Positions 1 through 9,104 of a stretch of 34,893 bases of DNA are shown piece after piece. The DNA comes from Flammeovirgaceae bacterium UBA4465. GTDB taxonomy: Bacteria; Bacteroidota; Bacteroidia; Cytophagales; Cyclobacteriaceae. The first letter of the stretch is position 1. Each line of letters opens with the position of its first letter. A program made the position numbers and the translations under genes. The stretch is taken from NCBI GenBank assembly GCA_905182655.1, contig CAJJCN010000061.1:1-34893 (forward strand), in the 5' to 3' direction. A model generated the notes under the pieces. It saw only the letters and a program-made list of their open reading frames with translations. It made no database searches and was not told the DNA's origin.

Positions 1-159
1 ATCTTAGTCGCCACCTTATTGACTCTGGTATTTTTACCCATGTTGCTTGCCTTTGGGAATACGATGAAAGTATGGACCCTCTGGTTGTGGACAGGTACAA
101 AACCAGAAAAAGAATCTGTCGAAAGAGCTGTAAAAGAATTAAACATTAACCATGAATAA
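1..159 (+). CDS. RND efflux transporter permease, C-terminal fragment
   Basis: An open frame runs from the first base to a TAA at 157-159 and encodes 52 residues; the start lies outside the window. The fragment begins with a hydrophobic stretch (ILVATLLTLVFLPMLLAF), which matches the last transmembrane helix of AcrB/CzcA-type RND pumps, and then a short charged tail. RND permeases of this kind expel drugs or metals across the envelope using the proton gradient, and work with a periplasmic adaptor and a TolC-like channel. The next gene is such a channel and overlaps this one by 8 bases, which supports the call. Family membership rests on the tail and the context only, so the substrate cannot be told. 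Confidence 0.72.
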   Translation: MLVATLLTLVFLPMLLAFGNTMKVWTLWLWTGTKPEKESVERAVKELNINHE

Positions 160-1474
160 ATTCAAAACACTATCCTTTGCTGTGATTTATTTGGCTTTTT
201 ATTATCAAATAATCGGTCAAGAGATATTGACCAAAGACCTCGCAGTGAAAATTGCACTTGAAAATAATTTTGAGATCAAAGTAGCCATCAATACCACAAG
301 GATTGCTGAGAATAATGCCGCCCTAACTAACAGTGATTATTTGCCGTCATTGTCAGGCAGTGCGGGTTCTACTTTTGCCTCAAGTAATTCCAAAAATACG
401 TTTCAAGACAACACTATTGTGAGTGTCTCAGGGGTAGAAACGGTGAGCTATAATGCGGGTTTGACTTTAAATTATAGCCTATTTAACGGCTTTGGAAGAA
501 AATATAACTATCAGAAATTACAGGAAAATTATAATTTAACAGCCCTGCAAGCAAGGAAAGTAATGGAGAATACTCTTTTCAATATTTTCTTCGCTTACTA
601 TGAAATTGCACGACTCACGCAGGATCAATTAAATCAGAATAAATCCTTAGCTATATCTAAAGAACGGTTGACAAAAGCTATTTTTAGTTTTGAGTATGGC
701 CAAAACACCAAACTAGATGTGTTAAATGCCGAGGTAGATTTTAATAATGATAGTATCAATTATCTCAACATCAGCCAATCATTAAAAACTGAAAAAAATA
801 ACCTCAATCTCTTATTGGGAAGAAGCATAAATACGTCTTTTGAGGTAGATACTACCCTTACTTTTTATAACGAGCTAGCCTTTGAAGTACTATCAGATAA
901 AGCGCATTCAAATAATGTGGATGTCCTTGAGCAAACCAGTAATCTTCGGAATGCGGAGACGACCATTAAGATATCAGCTTCCAATATCATTCCTAGCGTG
1001 GGACTTAATACCCGTTATAATTGGCAAAATAACGATTTTGGACCCGTTGGATTTCTTGCCGCCCAACAGTCTAACGGCCTAAATATAGGTGCAGCGCTCT
1101 CATGGAATATCTGGGATGGGGGTAAATCCAATACGCTCCGGCAAAATACTAAAATAGCCCTTGAAAATGAAACCCTTTCAATGGATCAAACTTTGTTAAA
1201 TCTGGATCGTAATTTGAACAATGCATGGACCAGTTATCAGACCGCTTTATTTATTATGAAGGCTCAGAATAAGAATTTAGAAACCAACCAACGTAATTTT
1301 GAACGTACCAAGGAGCAATATACGCTAGGGCAAATTACATCGATATTTTTCAGACAAGCCCAGCTCAATTTATTGAACGCACAGGTCAATTATAACAATG
1401 CGCGGTACAGTGCCAAAAAATCTGAACTCGGTTTACTTCAGTTGAGTGGTGATCTTTTGCAGACGACCTTCTAA
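152..1474 (+). CDS. TolC family outer membrane efflux protein
   Basis: This 440-residue protein has a signal peptide (about residues 1-22, ending near IIGQ) and then two long, asparagine- and glutamine-rich helical halves typical of the outer membrane efflux protein (OEP) repeat. The C-terminal part (AQVNYNNARYSAKKS) is characteristic of TolC-like channels. The protein would form the trimeric outer-membrane duct for the upstream RND pump. The ATG at 152 lies inside the end of the permease gene (8-base overlap), which indicates translational coupling in one operon; the adaptor protein is presumably upstream, outside the window. The length is normal for the family. The gene ends 4 bases before the stop codon of the convergent OPT gene. 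Confidence 0.93.
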   Translation: MNKFKTLSFAVIYLAFYYQIIGQEILTKDLAVKIALENNFEIKVAINTTRIAENNAALTNSDYLPSLSGSAGSTFASSNSKNTFQDNTIVSVSGVETVSYNAGLTLNYSLFNGFGRKYNYQKLQENYNLTALQARKVMENTLFNIFFAYYEIARLTQDQLNQNKSLAISKERLTKAIFSFEYGQNTKLDVLNAEVDFNNDSINYLNISQSLKTEKNNLNLLLGRSINTSFEVDTTLTFYNELAFEVLSDKAHSNNVDVLEQTSNLRNAETTIKISASNIIPSVGLNTRYNWQNNDFGPVGFLAAQQSNGLNIGAALSWNIWDGGKSNTLRQNTKIALENETLSMDQTLLNLDRNLNNAWTSYQTALFIMKAQNKNLETNQRNFERTKEQYTLGQITSIFFRQAQLNLLNAQVNYNNARYSAKKSELGLLQLSGDLLQTTF

Positions 1475-1478
1475 AAGC

Positions 1479-3401
1479 CTATTTCTTAGCAATTTTTGAT
1501 ACCATTTGATAAAAATAAATCAAAATGGCTGTTAAAATCAACAGCCCTAGTAAACTACCTCCCAATGGATCATCGCTGATGGAAAAGTTCCATTGAACCG
1601 CTGTTAATACCGCAATCAAAATACCAATCAACGCCTCACCCGTGATGAGTCCTGAAGCCATTAATAAACCTGCATTTTTAGCTTGATCCACAGAAGTGGA
1701 ATTTTGAGCTTTTTGATACCCCTTCTCAAGTAACCAAGCTATCAGTCCTCCTATAAATATAGACGAATCAAGTTCAAAGGGTAGATATAAGCCAACAGCA
1801 ACTGCTAAGACAGGCATCTTAAAATTGCTTTTTTTCCGTTTAAAATACTCATCTGCCAAAATGATTAAAACACCAATAAAGCCACCGATAACAATGATAT
1901 CCCAAGGTAAATTACCTCCAAAGATCCCTGAAGCAACACTCATCATTAAAGTAGCTTGAGGCGCTGAGAGTGGATTAGGATGTAGTAACGTAGGTACGCC
2001 TATTCCCTTGGATGCCAATAATAAATTTAATATAGGTGCGATGAGCAAGGCCCCCGAAACGACCCCTACCATTTGCATGATTTGCTGATTTCTTGGTGTT
2101 GATCCCAAAATGTGTCCTGCTTTCAAATCTTGCATATTATCCCCTGCAATGGCTGCCGCACAACAAACTATGGCTCCGACTAAAATAGCTCCAGCCGCTC
2201 CTTTTGCCGGATCACTTGTCCCCATTAATAATAATAACAATAAAGCAGTGGTCAGTATGGTTGCTATGGTCACTCCTGAAATAGGGTTATTTGAAGAACC
2301 TACCAGTCCCGCCATATAGCCGGCCACGGCAGAAAACAAAAACCCTGCGACGATCATAATCAAAGACATGAATAAGGTGATCGGAACATCTTTTATAATG
2401 GTCAGATAAATTAAAAAGATAGGTACGGTCATCACGCCTATTCCAATCAACACCCATGACATCGGGGTATCTAATTCAGTTCTCGAGGTAGTTGAAAGGG
2501 CTTTACTCCCTTTTTTAAAAGCCTCAACACCTGCTTCAAAAGCTTGTCCAAGCGCTGAGCGTAACCCAACTAATGCCCACAAGCCACCCACAATCATAGC
2601 TCCTACGCCTAAATATCTAATGTGAGAACTCCAAATCTCTCCACCTATTTGAATGGCTGAAAGCCCCTCAGGAGCACCTTTTATTAATATATATAGAGGA
2701 ATACCTACATACCAACTGATCACGCCACCCAAAAAAACTAAAAAAGAAATATTCAAACCCACTATATAGCCAACCGCCACTAGAGCTGGTGATAAGTTTA
2801 AACTAAAATAGAGATAATACCGCTCTTTGAGAAGTATGGCTTTCTCAAAGAGGCCGCTCCAAAGGTTTAACGCCTCAAAACCAAACTTATAAAGCCCACC
2901 TAATAAACTCCCAATAATTAAATATTTTATCGCATCTCCCCCTTTTTCACCCGTCTTGAGGACCTCCGCCGTAGCCACACCTTCTGGAAAAGCTAGTTTT
3001 TCTTTAACGATGAGTGCCTTTCGCAAAGGAATCGTAAATAAAACACCCAAGACTCCACCACATATCGCAATCAAAGTGGTTTCTAGATAATTAAAGGACT
3101 CCCAATAACCCATAATTACCAAAGCAGGTAGGGTAAAAATGATCCCTGCGGCCAAGGACTCTCCTGCGGAGGCCGCTGTTTGGATTAGGTTGTTTTCAAG
3201 AATATTTGAGTTTTTAAATGCCTTTAAAATAGCCATAGAGATGACCGCAGCAGGGATAGATGCGGAAACCGTCAACCCTGAAAAAAGGCCAAAATAAGCA
3301 TTGGCTGCTCCCAAAACAACCGAAAGCGTAGCGCCTATGATTACAGACTTAAGGGTCAACTCATTGAGCTTAGTTTCCGGCGAGATATAAGGTTTGTTCA
3401 T
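1479..3401 (-). CDS. OPT family oligopeptide transporter
   Basis: A 640-residue, very hydrophobic protein with about 15-16 predicted membrane spans. Features of the OPT family (TC 2.A.67) are visible: the glycine-rich first helices (AYFGLFSGLTVSASIPAAVI), the following AGESLAAGIIFTLPAL segment, the central GLVGSSNNPISGVTIATI loop, and DNMQDLKAGHILGSTPRNQQ. OPT proteins are proton-coupled importers of small peptides; some carry metal-chelate complexes. The substrate here cannot be read from sequence. The gene lies downstream of the ctp-like protease gene on the same strand with a 111-base gap, so it may have its own promoter. A possible link is uptake of peptides released by proteolysis, but this is inference. 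Confidence 0.93.
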   Translation of the reverse strand: MNKPYISPETKLNELTLKSVIIGATLSVVLGAANAYFGLFSGLTVSASIPAAVISMAILKAFKNSNILENNLIQTAASAGESLAAGIIFTLPALVIMGYWESFNYLETTLIAICGGVLGVLFTIPLRKALIVKEKLAFPEGVATAEVLKTGEKGGDAIKYLIIGSLLGGLYKFGFEALNLWSGLFEKAILLKERYYLYFSLNLSPALVAVGYIVGLNISFLVFLGGVISWYVGIPLYILIKGAPEGLSAIQIGGEIWSSHIRYLGVGAMIVGGLWALVGLRSALGQAFEAGVEAFKKGSKALSTTSRTELDTPMSWVLIGIGVMTVPIFLIYLTIIKDVPITLFMSLIMIVAGFLFSAVAGYMAGLVGSSNNPISGVTIATILTTALLLLLLMGTSDPAKGAAGAILVGAIVCCAAAIAGDNMQDLKAGHILGSTPRNQQIMQMVGVVSGALLIAPILNLLLASKGIGVPTLLHPNPLSAPQATLMMSVASGIFGGNLPWDIIVIGGFIGVLIILADEYFKRKKSNFKMPVLAVAVGLYLPFELDSSIFIGGLIAWLLEKGYQKAQNSTSVDQAKNAGLLMASGLITGEALIGILIAVLTAVQWNFSISDDPLGGSLLGLLILTAILIYFYQMVSKIAKK

Positions 3402-3512
3402 GATATCGCTAAAATTGAGAATGAGTAGATAAAAAGGGGAAAGGTAGCTTTACTTTTTTATCCTTTCACATTTAAAATTGCCATTTTATCCCAAAAAAAT
3501 TATTAAAATAAA

Positions 3513-5630
3513 TCAGTTCGGTCTTTTAACCCACTCCGCCATTAAGCGGATAGACTCTTTTAAGTAAGGGTCTTTACTGATTTTTACTCTATCCAATTCT
3601 GAAAAATAGAGCTCAGTTTTAACGACTTCTTCATCTAAATTTTTCGATGGCTCATTGGCCTCAGCTTCTTTTTGACGCATAGATAAATTTAATGATATGG
3701 ACTTATCTTCATTTGCTGCTCTCTGCTCATTAATATCATTAACCAATTCAATGAGTTGTTTATCCTCAGCCAAATGCTTCCTATATTTATCATAAAGGTC
3801 ATCAAGAAGATCAGATGAAATATCATCGGTAGATGAGAAATCCGATGATCCAATTTCATCCCACGGCAAGGCTGAAAGGCTTAAACTTTCACCCACTTCA
3901 TCTGATTTGAAATAAGAAGGAAAGGCTATATCCGGTCTTACACCGGAACGCTGAGTACTACTCCCGGAAGCTCTATAAAATTTAGCCAGGGTCATTTTGA
4001 GCTGTCCAAGGCTAATTTCCTGGTTTTTAACTTTATCCCTAAGATCAATCAAATCATCATTATTTGAAAATTGATTGACCGAGATCAAACGATTGAGGTA
4101 GTTTAACACAGGGCGCTCCAAGTTCAGCAAGCTTTGAACTGTACCTTTTCCAAAGCTATTTTCACCAAAAATAACTCCTCTTTTGTAATCCTGAATAGCC
4201 GCTGCAAAAATTTCAGAAGCACTGGCGCTGTATCTATTTTCTAACACAGCCAAAGGACCCTCATACATAACCTGAGGGTTATCATCTGACAAAACATCTA
4301 TGCTCTTGTCGGTATTCCTAACCTGAACTACAGGGCCTGAAGGGATAAATAAGCCAGTCAAATCAATCGCTTCATCCAATGATCCCCCTCCATTATACCT
4401 CAAATCTATAACCAAAGCATCCATCCCTACCTTATTAAGACTGTCTAATAAAATACTCACATCTCGGGTCGTACTCTTATAATTTTCAATACCTGCACTT
4501 CGCTCTTCAAAATCAATATAAAAACTAGGCAATGTAATCACACCCACATGATAGGTCACCTCATCTTCAAAATAGGAAATAATTTCTCCTTTGGCTGATT
4601 CATCTTCTAATTTTATCTTTTCCCTGATCATACGAACCGTATCAGGCAATGCCGTCAAATCACCCTTACTCAAGGTCTGAAGCCTAACTACCGTTCCCTT
4701 GGGCCCTCTAATCTTTTGAACCACTTCGTCTAGTCTCCAACCCACTACATCAACAAATTCACCGTCGTCTCCCTGAGCAACGGCTATGACTTTGTCTTTT
4801 TCGAAAATTCGCTTACTCTTAAATGCAGGACCTCCAGGTACGACTGAAACAATTTGTGTATAGTCTAGCTGCTGCCCCAATACCGCGCCAATACCTTCTA
4901 AGGACAAACTCATATTCATTTGAAAATTATCTGAGGTAATAGGCGAAAAATAACTCGTATGGGGGTCATAGGCCGAGGTTAAGGCGTTTAAATAAACTTG
5001 AAAAACATCTTCACTCTTATTTTGATACAAAGATTTGATCCGTCGCTCATTTCGATCTAATAATGTTTTCTTCAACTCATCCCAGTCTTTTTTGGCTAAC
5101 AATAAGTTCAAAGCCCGACCCTTTACAATCAGACGCCATCGCTCATTGAGTTCTTCAGCACTATTGGCCCAATCTATTTCATCAAGATCTAAATCATAGT
5201 ACTCCTCTTTTTCATAATCAAAGCCCTTTTCTAACATTTCAGGAATACGCGCATACTGATCCAATACCCGCCTTTGATAGAGATTGAATAATTGAAATCC
5301 AAAATCCAATTTTTCTGCTGATAATTCATCATCTAGTTGAAGCTTATACTTTTCAAAATAATCAAGGTCTGACTGTAAGAAAAAAACTTTTGAGGGATCT
5401 AAACCATCAATATAATTGGCAAAAACTACTGCAGACAGTGAATCATTTAACTTTAATTTTCGATAGTGGTATTTTTCAAGATATGCCAACGTAATAAATA
5501 AAGCTTTTGAATGCTCTGGCAAGGGCACTAAAGTGATAAGCTCTTCCTCTACAGCAGGCTGCTCTTGTGCATTTACTGTCGCCAAGACCAGTATTAGGCT
5601 TCCTAAATATATCAATAATCTTATCTGCAT
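3513..5630 (-). CDS. prc: Carboxy-terminal processing (tail-specific) protease, S41 family
   Basis: A 705-residue periplasmic protease with a signal peptide (residues 1-21, ending VNA-Q). The order is a long N-terminal helical region (about 40-220), a PDZ domain (about 245-325) that binds substrate C-termini, and an S41 catalytic core. The core carries NRYSASASEIF with the likely nucleophile Ser470 and GENSFGKGTVQ with Lys495; the 25-residue spacing equals that of the Ser/Lys dyad of E. coli Prc. A charged C-terminal domain (about 590-705) matches the long Prc/Tsp type rather than short CtpA. Such enzymes degrade or trim envelope proteins and can control peptidoglycan hydrolases. The gene lies 36 bases after the ROK kinase gene and is probably co-transcribed with it. 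Confidence 0.94.
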   Translation of the reverse strand: MQIRLLIYLGSLILVLATVNAQEQPAVEEELITLVPLPEHSKALFITLAYLEKYHYRKLKLNDSLSAVVFANYIDGLDPSKVFFLQSDLDYFEKYKLQLDDELSAEKLDFGFQLFNLYQRRVLDQYARIPEMLEKGFDYEKEEYYDLDLDEIDWANSAEELNERWRLIVKGRALNLLLAKKDWDELKKTLLDRNERRIKSLYQNKSEDVFQVYLNALTSAYDPHTSYFSPITSDNFQMNMSLSLEGIGAVLGQQLDYTQIVSVVPGGPAFKSKRIFEKDKVIAVAQGDDGEFVDVVGWRLDEVVQKIRGPKGTVVRLQTLSKGDLTALPDTVRMIREKIKLEDESAKGEIISYFEDEVTYHVGVITLPSFYIDFEERSAGIENYKSTTRDVSILLDSLNKVGMDALVIDLRYNGGGSLDEAIDLTGLFIPSGPVVQVRNTDKSIDVLSDDNPQVMYEGPLAVLENRYSASASEIFAAAIQDYKRGVIFGENSFGKGTVQSLLNLERPVLNYLNRLISVNQFSNNDDLIDLRDKVKNQEISLGQLKMTLAKFYRASGSSTQRSGVRPDIAFPSYFKSDEVGESLSLSALPWDEIGSSDFSSTDDISSDLLDDLYDKYRKHLAEDKQLIELVNDINEQRAANEDKSISLNLSMRQKEAEANEPSKNLDEEVVKTELYFSELDRVKISKDPYLKESIRLMAEWVKRPN

Positions 5631-5666
5631 TCAAAAAATAATTTAAAGATGAGTGTTGTCAAAAAG

Positions 5667-6644
5667 TTAATGGTTCTGCTGATTCCAAACTAAGGCAGCC
5701 GCTCCCAAAATTGCCGCATTTTTATCTATCATTCCAGAGGGCAATAGCTTTACTTTTCCTTTGTAATAAGGTAAAAGATTTGCCTCAAGATGTCGCTGGG
5801 TGGGTTCAAAAATCCATTTCCCAGATTTAGCCAAACCTCCCAATAAAAAAATGGCCTCGGGATGTGAAAACGCTACGAAATTGGCCAATTGCTCTCCCAA
5901 AATTTTACCGGTCACTTCAAAAGCAGCACAGGCGATTTCATCACCATGCTCTGCTGCTCTTGTTATATCTTCACCATGTAAGTTATTAAAAGAATAATTT
6001 CTAAGCTCACTATCAGAAATGGAATCTGAAAGCAGTTCAAATATGGTTCGTTTTAATCCTGTTGAGGAAACATAAGCTTCGAGTCCTCCTTTAACACCCA
6101 AACCGTCTAACCTGCCTTCTTTATCAATAGAAATGTGGCCCAATTCTCCAGCCATGGCGTCATGACCATAAATCAATGCTCCATTGGCATAGATACCTGA
6201 TCCCAGACCCGTACCCAATGTGATGACCATAAAGTCACGCATTTTTTTAGCATCCCCGTAAACAACTTCACCAATAGCCGCTGCATTGGCATCATTGGTC
6301 ATATAAATAGGTACATTAAAATGGGACTTAATTTTACTCACAAATGGAATGATTCCTTTCCATTCTAAATTAGCAGCATGCTCAATGGTTCCTCGGTAAT
6401 AATTGGCATTGGGGGCACCGATACCGAGACCCATCATCTCATAATCACAAGAAAGCTGTTTTTCTAAATATTGAATTTTTGACGCCAACACTAACAAATA
6501 ATCATCCACCTTCGGGTAGCCCTGAGTTGGGAAATCTAAATGAGCATACAATTCACCTGATATATCGACGAAACCCACCTTGGTCAAGGTGCCGCCGATA
6601 TCAATCCCTACTGCTAATTTTTTTAACATCTTATCCTTAATCAT
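5667..6644 (-). CDS. ROK family sugar kinase-like protein (glucokinase-like)
   Basis: A 325-residue cytoplasmic protein of the ROK family, whose members phosphorylate glucose, GlcNAc, ManNAc or similar sugars. The N-terminus has the phosphate-binding motif GIDIGGTLTK, followed by TNDANAAAIGE with the catalytic-type Asp, LGTGLGSG, and GELGHISI with the conserved His. The usual zinc site CxCGxxGC after that His is not present: the aligned segment is DGLGVKGG, with all three cysteines replaced. The fold therefore lacks the structural zinc, as some ROK proteins do. A second in-frame ATG (residue 6, at 6629) would give a more typical start. The preferred sugar cannot be assigned. It is followed at 36 bases by the tail-specific protease gene. 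Confidence 0.88.
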   Translation of the reverse strand: MIKDKMLKKLAVGIDIGGTLTKVGFVDISGELYAHLDFPTQGYPKVDDYLLVLASKIQYLEKQLSCDYEMMGLGIGAPNANYYRGTIEHAANLEWKGIIPFVSKIKSHFNVPIYMTNDANAAAIGEVVYGDAKKMRDFMVITLGTGLGSGIYANGALIYGHDAMAGELGHISIDKEGRLDGLGVKGGLEAYVSSTGLKRTIFELLSDSISDSELRNYSFNNLHGEDITRAAEHGDEIACAAFEVTGKILGEQLANFVAFSHPEAIFLLGGLAKSGKWIFEPTQRHLEANLLPYYKGKVKLLPSGMIDKNAAILGAAALVWNQQNH

Positions 6645-6660
6645 AATAACTAAGATGCAA

Positions 6661-6679
6661 TATGCTAATTGTTTGCATA
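6661..6679. promoter_or_regulatory. Small inverted repeat between divergent genes
   Basis: TATGC at 6661-6665 and GCATA at 6675-6679 form an inverted repeat with 5-base arms and a 9-base AT-rich centre. It lies 17 bases upstream of the ROK gene start and in the gap shared with the divergent NagX-like gene. It could be an operator, but the arms are short and no regulator is linked. Confidence 0.2.
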
Positions 6680-6928
6680 ATTAGGAATTGAAAAAAAGGC
6701 AAATAATTATTTTTAACAAAAAATATGATTAATCCTTCAAAGAATTATAGAAAGAGATTGAATCCCAGCGATATCAGAAGCTAAATTTTTAAGAAAAACT
6801 GTGGCAAGCATTATTTCATACTCTTATAAAAAGCAACTGTACTTTAGGCAAGTATTGAAAAATTACCCCTATTTATATGATTATGTTGGCGAAAAGTAAA
6901 TATATTGTTATTCAAAACAAAAGCACTT

Positions 6929-8050
6929 ATGCCAAATGCTTCGTCAACGCCTATTGCTAACCGTCTTTACTCCTTAGATGCCTTACGTGGGTTTGATATG
7001 TTTTGGATCATGGGTGCAGAACAAATCATTCATCACGCCCATCAAATAAGCCAAAATCCTTTTTTGGAAACCCTATCTAATCAAATGATACATCCCGATT
7101 GGAATGGATTCGCTTTTTATGATTTAATCTTCCCTCTATTCCTCTTTATAGCAGGCCTGGCATCCCCCTACTCGGTGGTAAAAGAAATAGAATTAGGGAA
7201 ATCTAAAAGTCAAATGGCTTTTCGTATTTTCAAAAGGACCTCTATTCTTATCTTATTAGGTTTAGTCATCAATCAAGGCATTCATATCATGCCCATTTCG
7301 GAGATTCGGTTTGGCAGCGTGCTCGGCAGAATTGGTATCGCCTATATGTTCGCTAATTTTATCTTTATCTATAGCAAAAAAGAGTGGATGAACTACCTCT
7401 GGTTTGCAGGCTTATTGATCGGATATTATTTGACCCTTAAATTTACCTCGGCTCCGGGTTTCCCTACAGGGGATCTTACACAAGCCGGAAACTTTGCCTC
7501 CTATCTCGATCGCCTCATAATGCCTGGTAAATTATATTTAGGCAACCATGACCCCGAGGGGTTAGCTTCCTCACTACCTGCCATTAGTACGGGTCTTTTA
7601 GGTATCCTGGTAGGAAATTATATAAAAAATAATCCATCGAGCGGAGCAAAAAAATGTGTGCGACTGGCCATTATTGGCATCATTTTCATTTTGATTAGCC
7701 TTATTTGGAACCTCGATTTTCCTATAAACAAAAACCTTTGGAGTAGTTCATTTGTGATGCTCACAGGTGGCATCAGTATCTTACTCTTCACATTATTCTA
7801 TTACATTATTGATGTGAAAGGCTATCGAAACTGGGCATTCTTCTTCAAGGTAATAGGTGTAAATTCTATCCTCATCTATATATCCGGCACTTTTATTGAC
7901 TGGCAATACACCACCAATGGTTTATTTGGATGGGTAGGCGAATGGATAGGCAACCCATTCAGTATTGTCGCCATGTCTCTGTTGTACTTGGGAGTAAAAT
8001 GGGGTTTCCTTTATGCCCTTTACAAAATGAAAATCTTCTTGAAAGTATAG
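6929..8050 (+). CDS. NagX-like acyltransferase (heparan-alpha-glucosaminide N-acetyltransferase family, DUF5009)
   Basis: A 373-residue integral membrane protein with about 10 spans. The start RLYSLDALRGFDMFWI, the loop WNGFAFYDLIFPLFLFIAG and the segment RFGSVLGRIGIAYMFANF are hallmarks of the bacterial relatives of human HGSNAT, often called NagX or DUF5009. In the human enzyme the family moves an acetyl group across a membrane onto glucosamine; in bacteria the genes are often linked to chitin, GlcNAc or polysaccharide use, and the reaction is unproven. I chose the ATG at 6929 over an upstream in-frame TTG at 6905, because conserved sequence begins soon after it. The divergent neighbour is a ROK sugar kinase, which fits an amino-sugar role, but that link is inference. 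Confidence 0.87.
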   Translation: MPNASSTPIANRLYSLDALRGFDMFWIMGAEQIIHHAHQISQNPFLETLSNQMIHPDWNGFAFYDLIFPLFLFIAGLASPYSVVKEIELGKSKSQMAFRIFKRTSILILLGLVINQGIHIMPISEIRFGSVLGRIGIAYMFANFIFIYSKKEWMNYLWFAGLLIGYYLTLKFTSAPGFPTGDLTQAGNFASYLDRLIMPGKLYLGNHDPEGLASSLPAISTGLLGILVGNYIKNNPSSGAKKCVRLAIIGIIFILISLIWNLDFPINKNLWSSSFVMLTGGISILLFTLFYYIIDVKGYRNWAFFFKVIGVNSILIYISGTFIDWQYTTNGLFGWVGEWIGNPFSIVAMSLLYLGVKWGFLYALYKMKIFLKV

Positions 8051-8075
8051 GCCAAAGCCCTCACATCTTTGGCCT
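8049..8075 (+). terminator. Hairpin overlapping the stop codon of the NagX-like gene
   Basis: AGGCCAAAG (8049-8057) and CTTTGGCCT (8067-8075) pair perfectly over 9 bp around a 9-base loop. The hairpin begins within the TAG stop codon of the acyltransferase gene. No T-run follows, so it is either a weak terminator or a 3'-end stabilising structure. Confidence 0.45.
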
Positions 8076-8177
8076 CAATAAAGTCTTTAACTTTGGGTAA
8101 GGTTACGTACCTGGATGCCCTACTACCCATAGATCCTAACCAGGCATAGTAGCTCATAAGACTTACTAAAAGCACTC

Positions 8178-8222
8178 AAAAAAAAAATCATATAAGTGAG
8201 TCTATCAGAAGGTCATTCACTT
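8178..8222 (-). terminator. Possible terminator of the osmC-like gene
   Basis: Read on the minus strand, AAGTGA (8222-8217) pairs with TCACTT (8199-8194) around a 17-base loop, and a run of 10 T follows at 8187-8178. It is downstream of the OsmC gene in the convergent gap. The stem is short, the loop long, and 6 bases separate stem and T-run, so support is weak. Confidence 0.28.
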
Positions 8223-8307
8223 CATTTCCAGCACCGCTTTGTTCTTCTCAGTTCAGCTGATGCAGACGTCCTTGTGAAGACTTAGGGCAAATAAAGATTA
8301 GAATAGA

Positions 8308-8718
8308 TTAGGACAAAGAAGCCTCTACTACAATTGAAACGTCGAGTAACTTTGAAATTGGACAATTTAAACGCGCATCTTCTACCAAATCATTGAAGGT
8401 GTCTTGATCAATCCCAGGGACTTCTGCTTTGACTACTAATCGAGACTCGTTGATTACAAAATTTTCCATTTTTATGGCACATTGTACCTCTAGCTTTACT
8501 GGAGGAAAAGCATGCTCTGATAAGTTAAAACTCAATTGCATAGAAAAGCATGCCGAATGAGCCGCCGCAATCAATTCTTCAGGACTTCCGCCTGGAGCCC
8601 CCTCAAATCTTGACTTCGACGTATATTTCACATCGTTTAACAAATCACTCTCTGTGGACATCATACCATGCCCCTCTAGTCCATTTCCATGCCAAATGGC
8701 ATTCGCTTTTTTGATCAT
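8308..8718 (-). CDS. OsmC family peroxiredoxin-like protein
   Basis: A 136-residue cytoplasmic protein, the usual length for OsmC. Cys57 (AAHSACFSMQL) and Cys119 (ARLNCPISKLL) are the two redox cysteines of the OsmC/Ohr family, and RFEGAPGGSPEELIAAAHSACF contains the conserved Arg and Glu that help activate the peroxidatic cysteine. The N-terminus (KANAIWHGNGLEGHG) is of the OsmC type rather than Ohr. Enzymes of this kind reduce organic hydroperoxides and hydrogen peroxide. The gene stands alone: its neighbours are convergent on one side and divergent on the other. No peroxide regulator is linked. Confidence 0.92.
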   Translation of the reverse strand: MIKKANAIWHGNGLEGHGMMSTESDLLNDVKYTSKSRFEGAPGGSPEELIAAAHSACFSMQLSFNLSEHAFPPVKLEVQCAIKMENFVINESRLVVKAEVPGIDQDTFNDLVEDARLNCPISKLLDVSIVVEASLS

Positions 8719-8737
8719 AACTTTTTATATTAGATAA

Positions 8738-8745
8738 CAAAATTA
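8738..8745 (-). promoter_or_regulatory. -7 box of the osmC-like gene
   Basis: On the minus strand TAATTTTG matches the Bacteroidota -7 consensus TAnnTTTG exactly, 19 bases before the OsmC start codon. No clear -33 TTTG is seen at the usual distance, so the call rests on this box and its position. Confidence 0.38.
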
Positions 8746-9104
8746 ACAAATTCAAATTCAATAAATGAAGAACAGAAATTAAAATTTAATCATCTTGAAA
8801 ATACATTTTTAGCGTTTAATCTCATCCATCCAACTTCATCTAATCAGATATAAGCCTAAGATCTATTAATTACAATAATAATTACGTCAGCAAAATACAT
8901 GGTATACATGGTCATATTTTATGGTGCTTTTATAGTTCTTCTATATACTAATGACTTCAAAAGGGAACCCTTTCTCGAATTCCTGATATAATACTCATCA
9001 TGGATTACCCATTCGCTTACATTTTTTGCCTTGCAGCGTTACGAAAATTAAATTCCTTATCTTTAATCAACCTAATGGTACATTAAATACTAAGTTTTTG
9101 AATT
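8746..9104. other. Gene-free divergent intergenic region
   Basis: No convincing gene lies between the OsmC and esterase genes. Visible structures are the direct repeat TACATGGT (8896-8903 and 8905-8912, 9-base period) and the near-palindrome AAAGGG-AA-CCCTTT (8960-8973), which could be regulator sites for the lipoprotein gene at 9105. A TTTG at 9097-9100 ends 4 bases before that gene's ATG, as in the probable leaderless promoters elsewhere in this window, but the TA half of the box is at the wrong spacing. Confidence 0.3.

Noticed and set aside
9000-9086. 28-residue frame upstream of the esterase gene
   Set aside because: It is short, with no promoter of the local type and no membrane or toxin-like pattern beyond chance.
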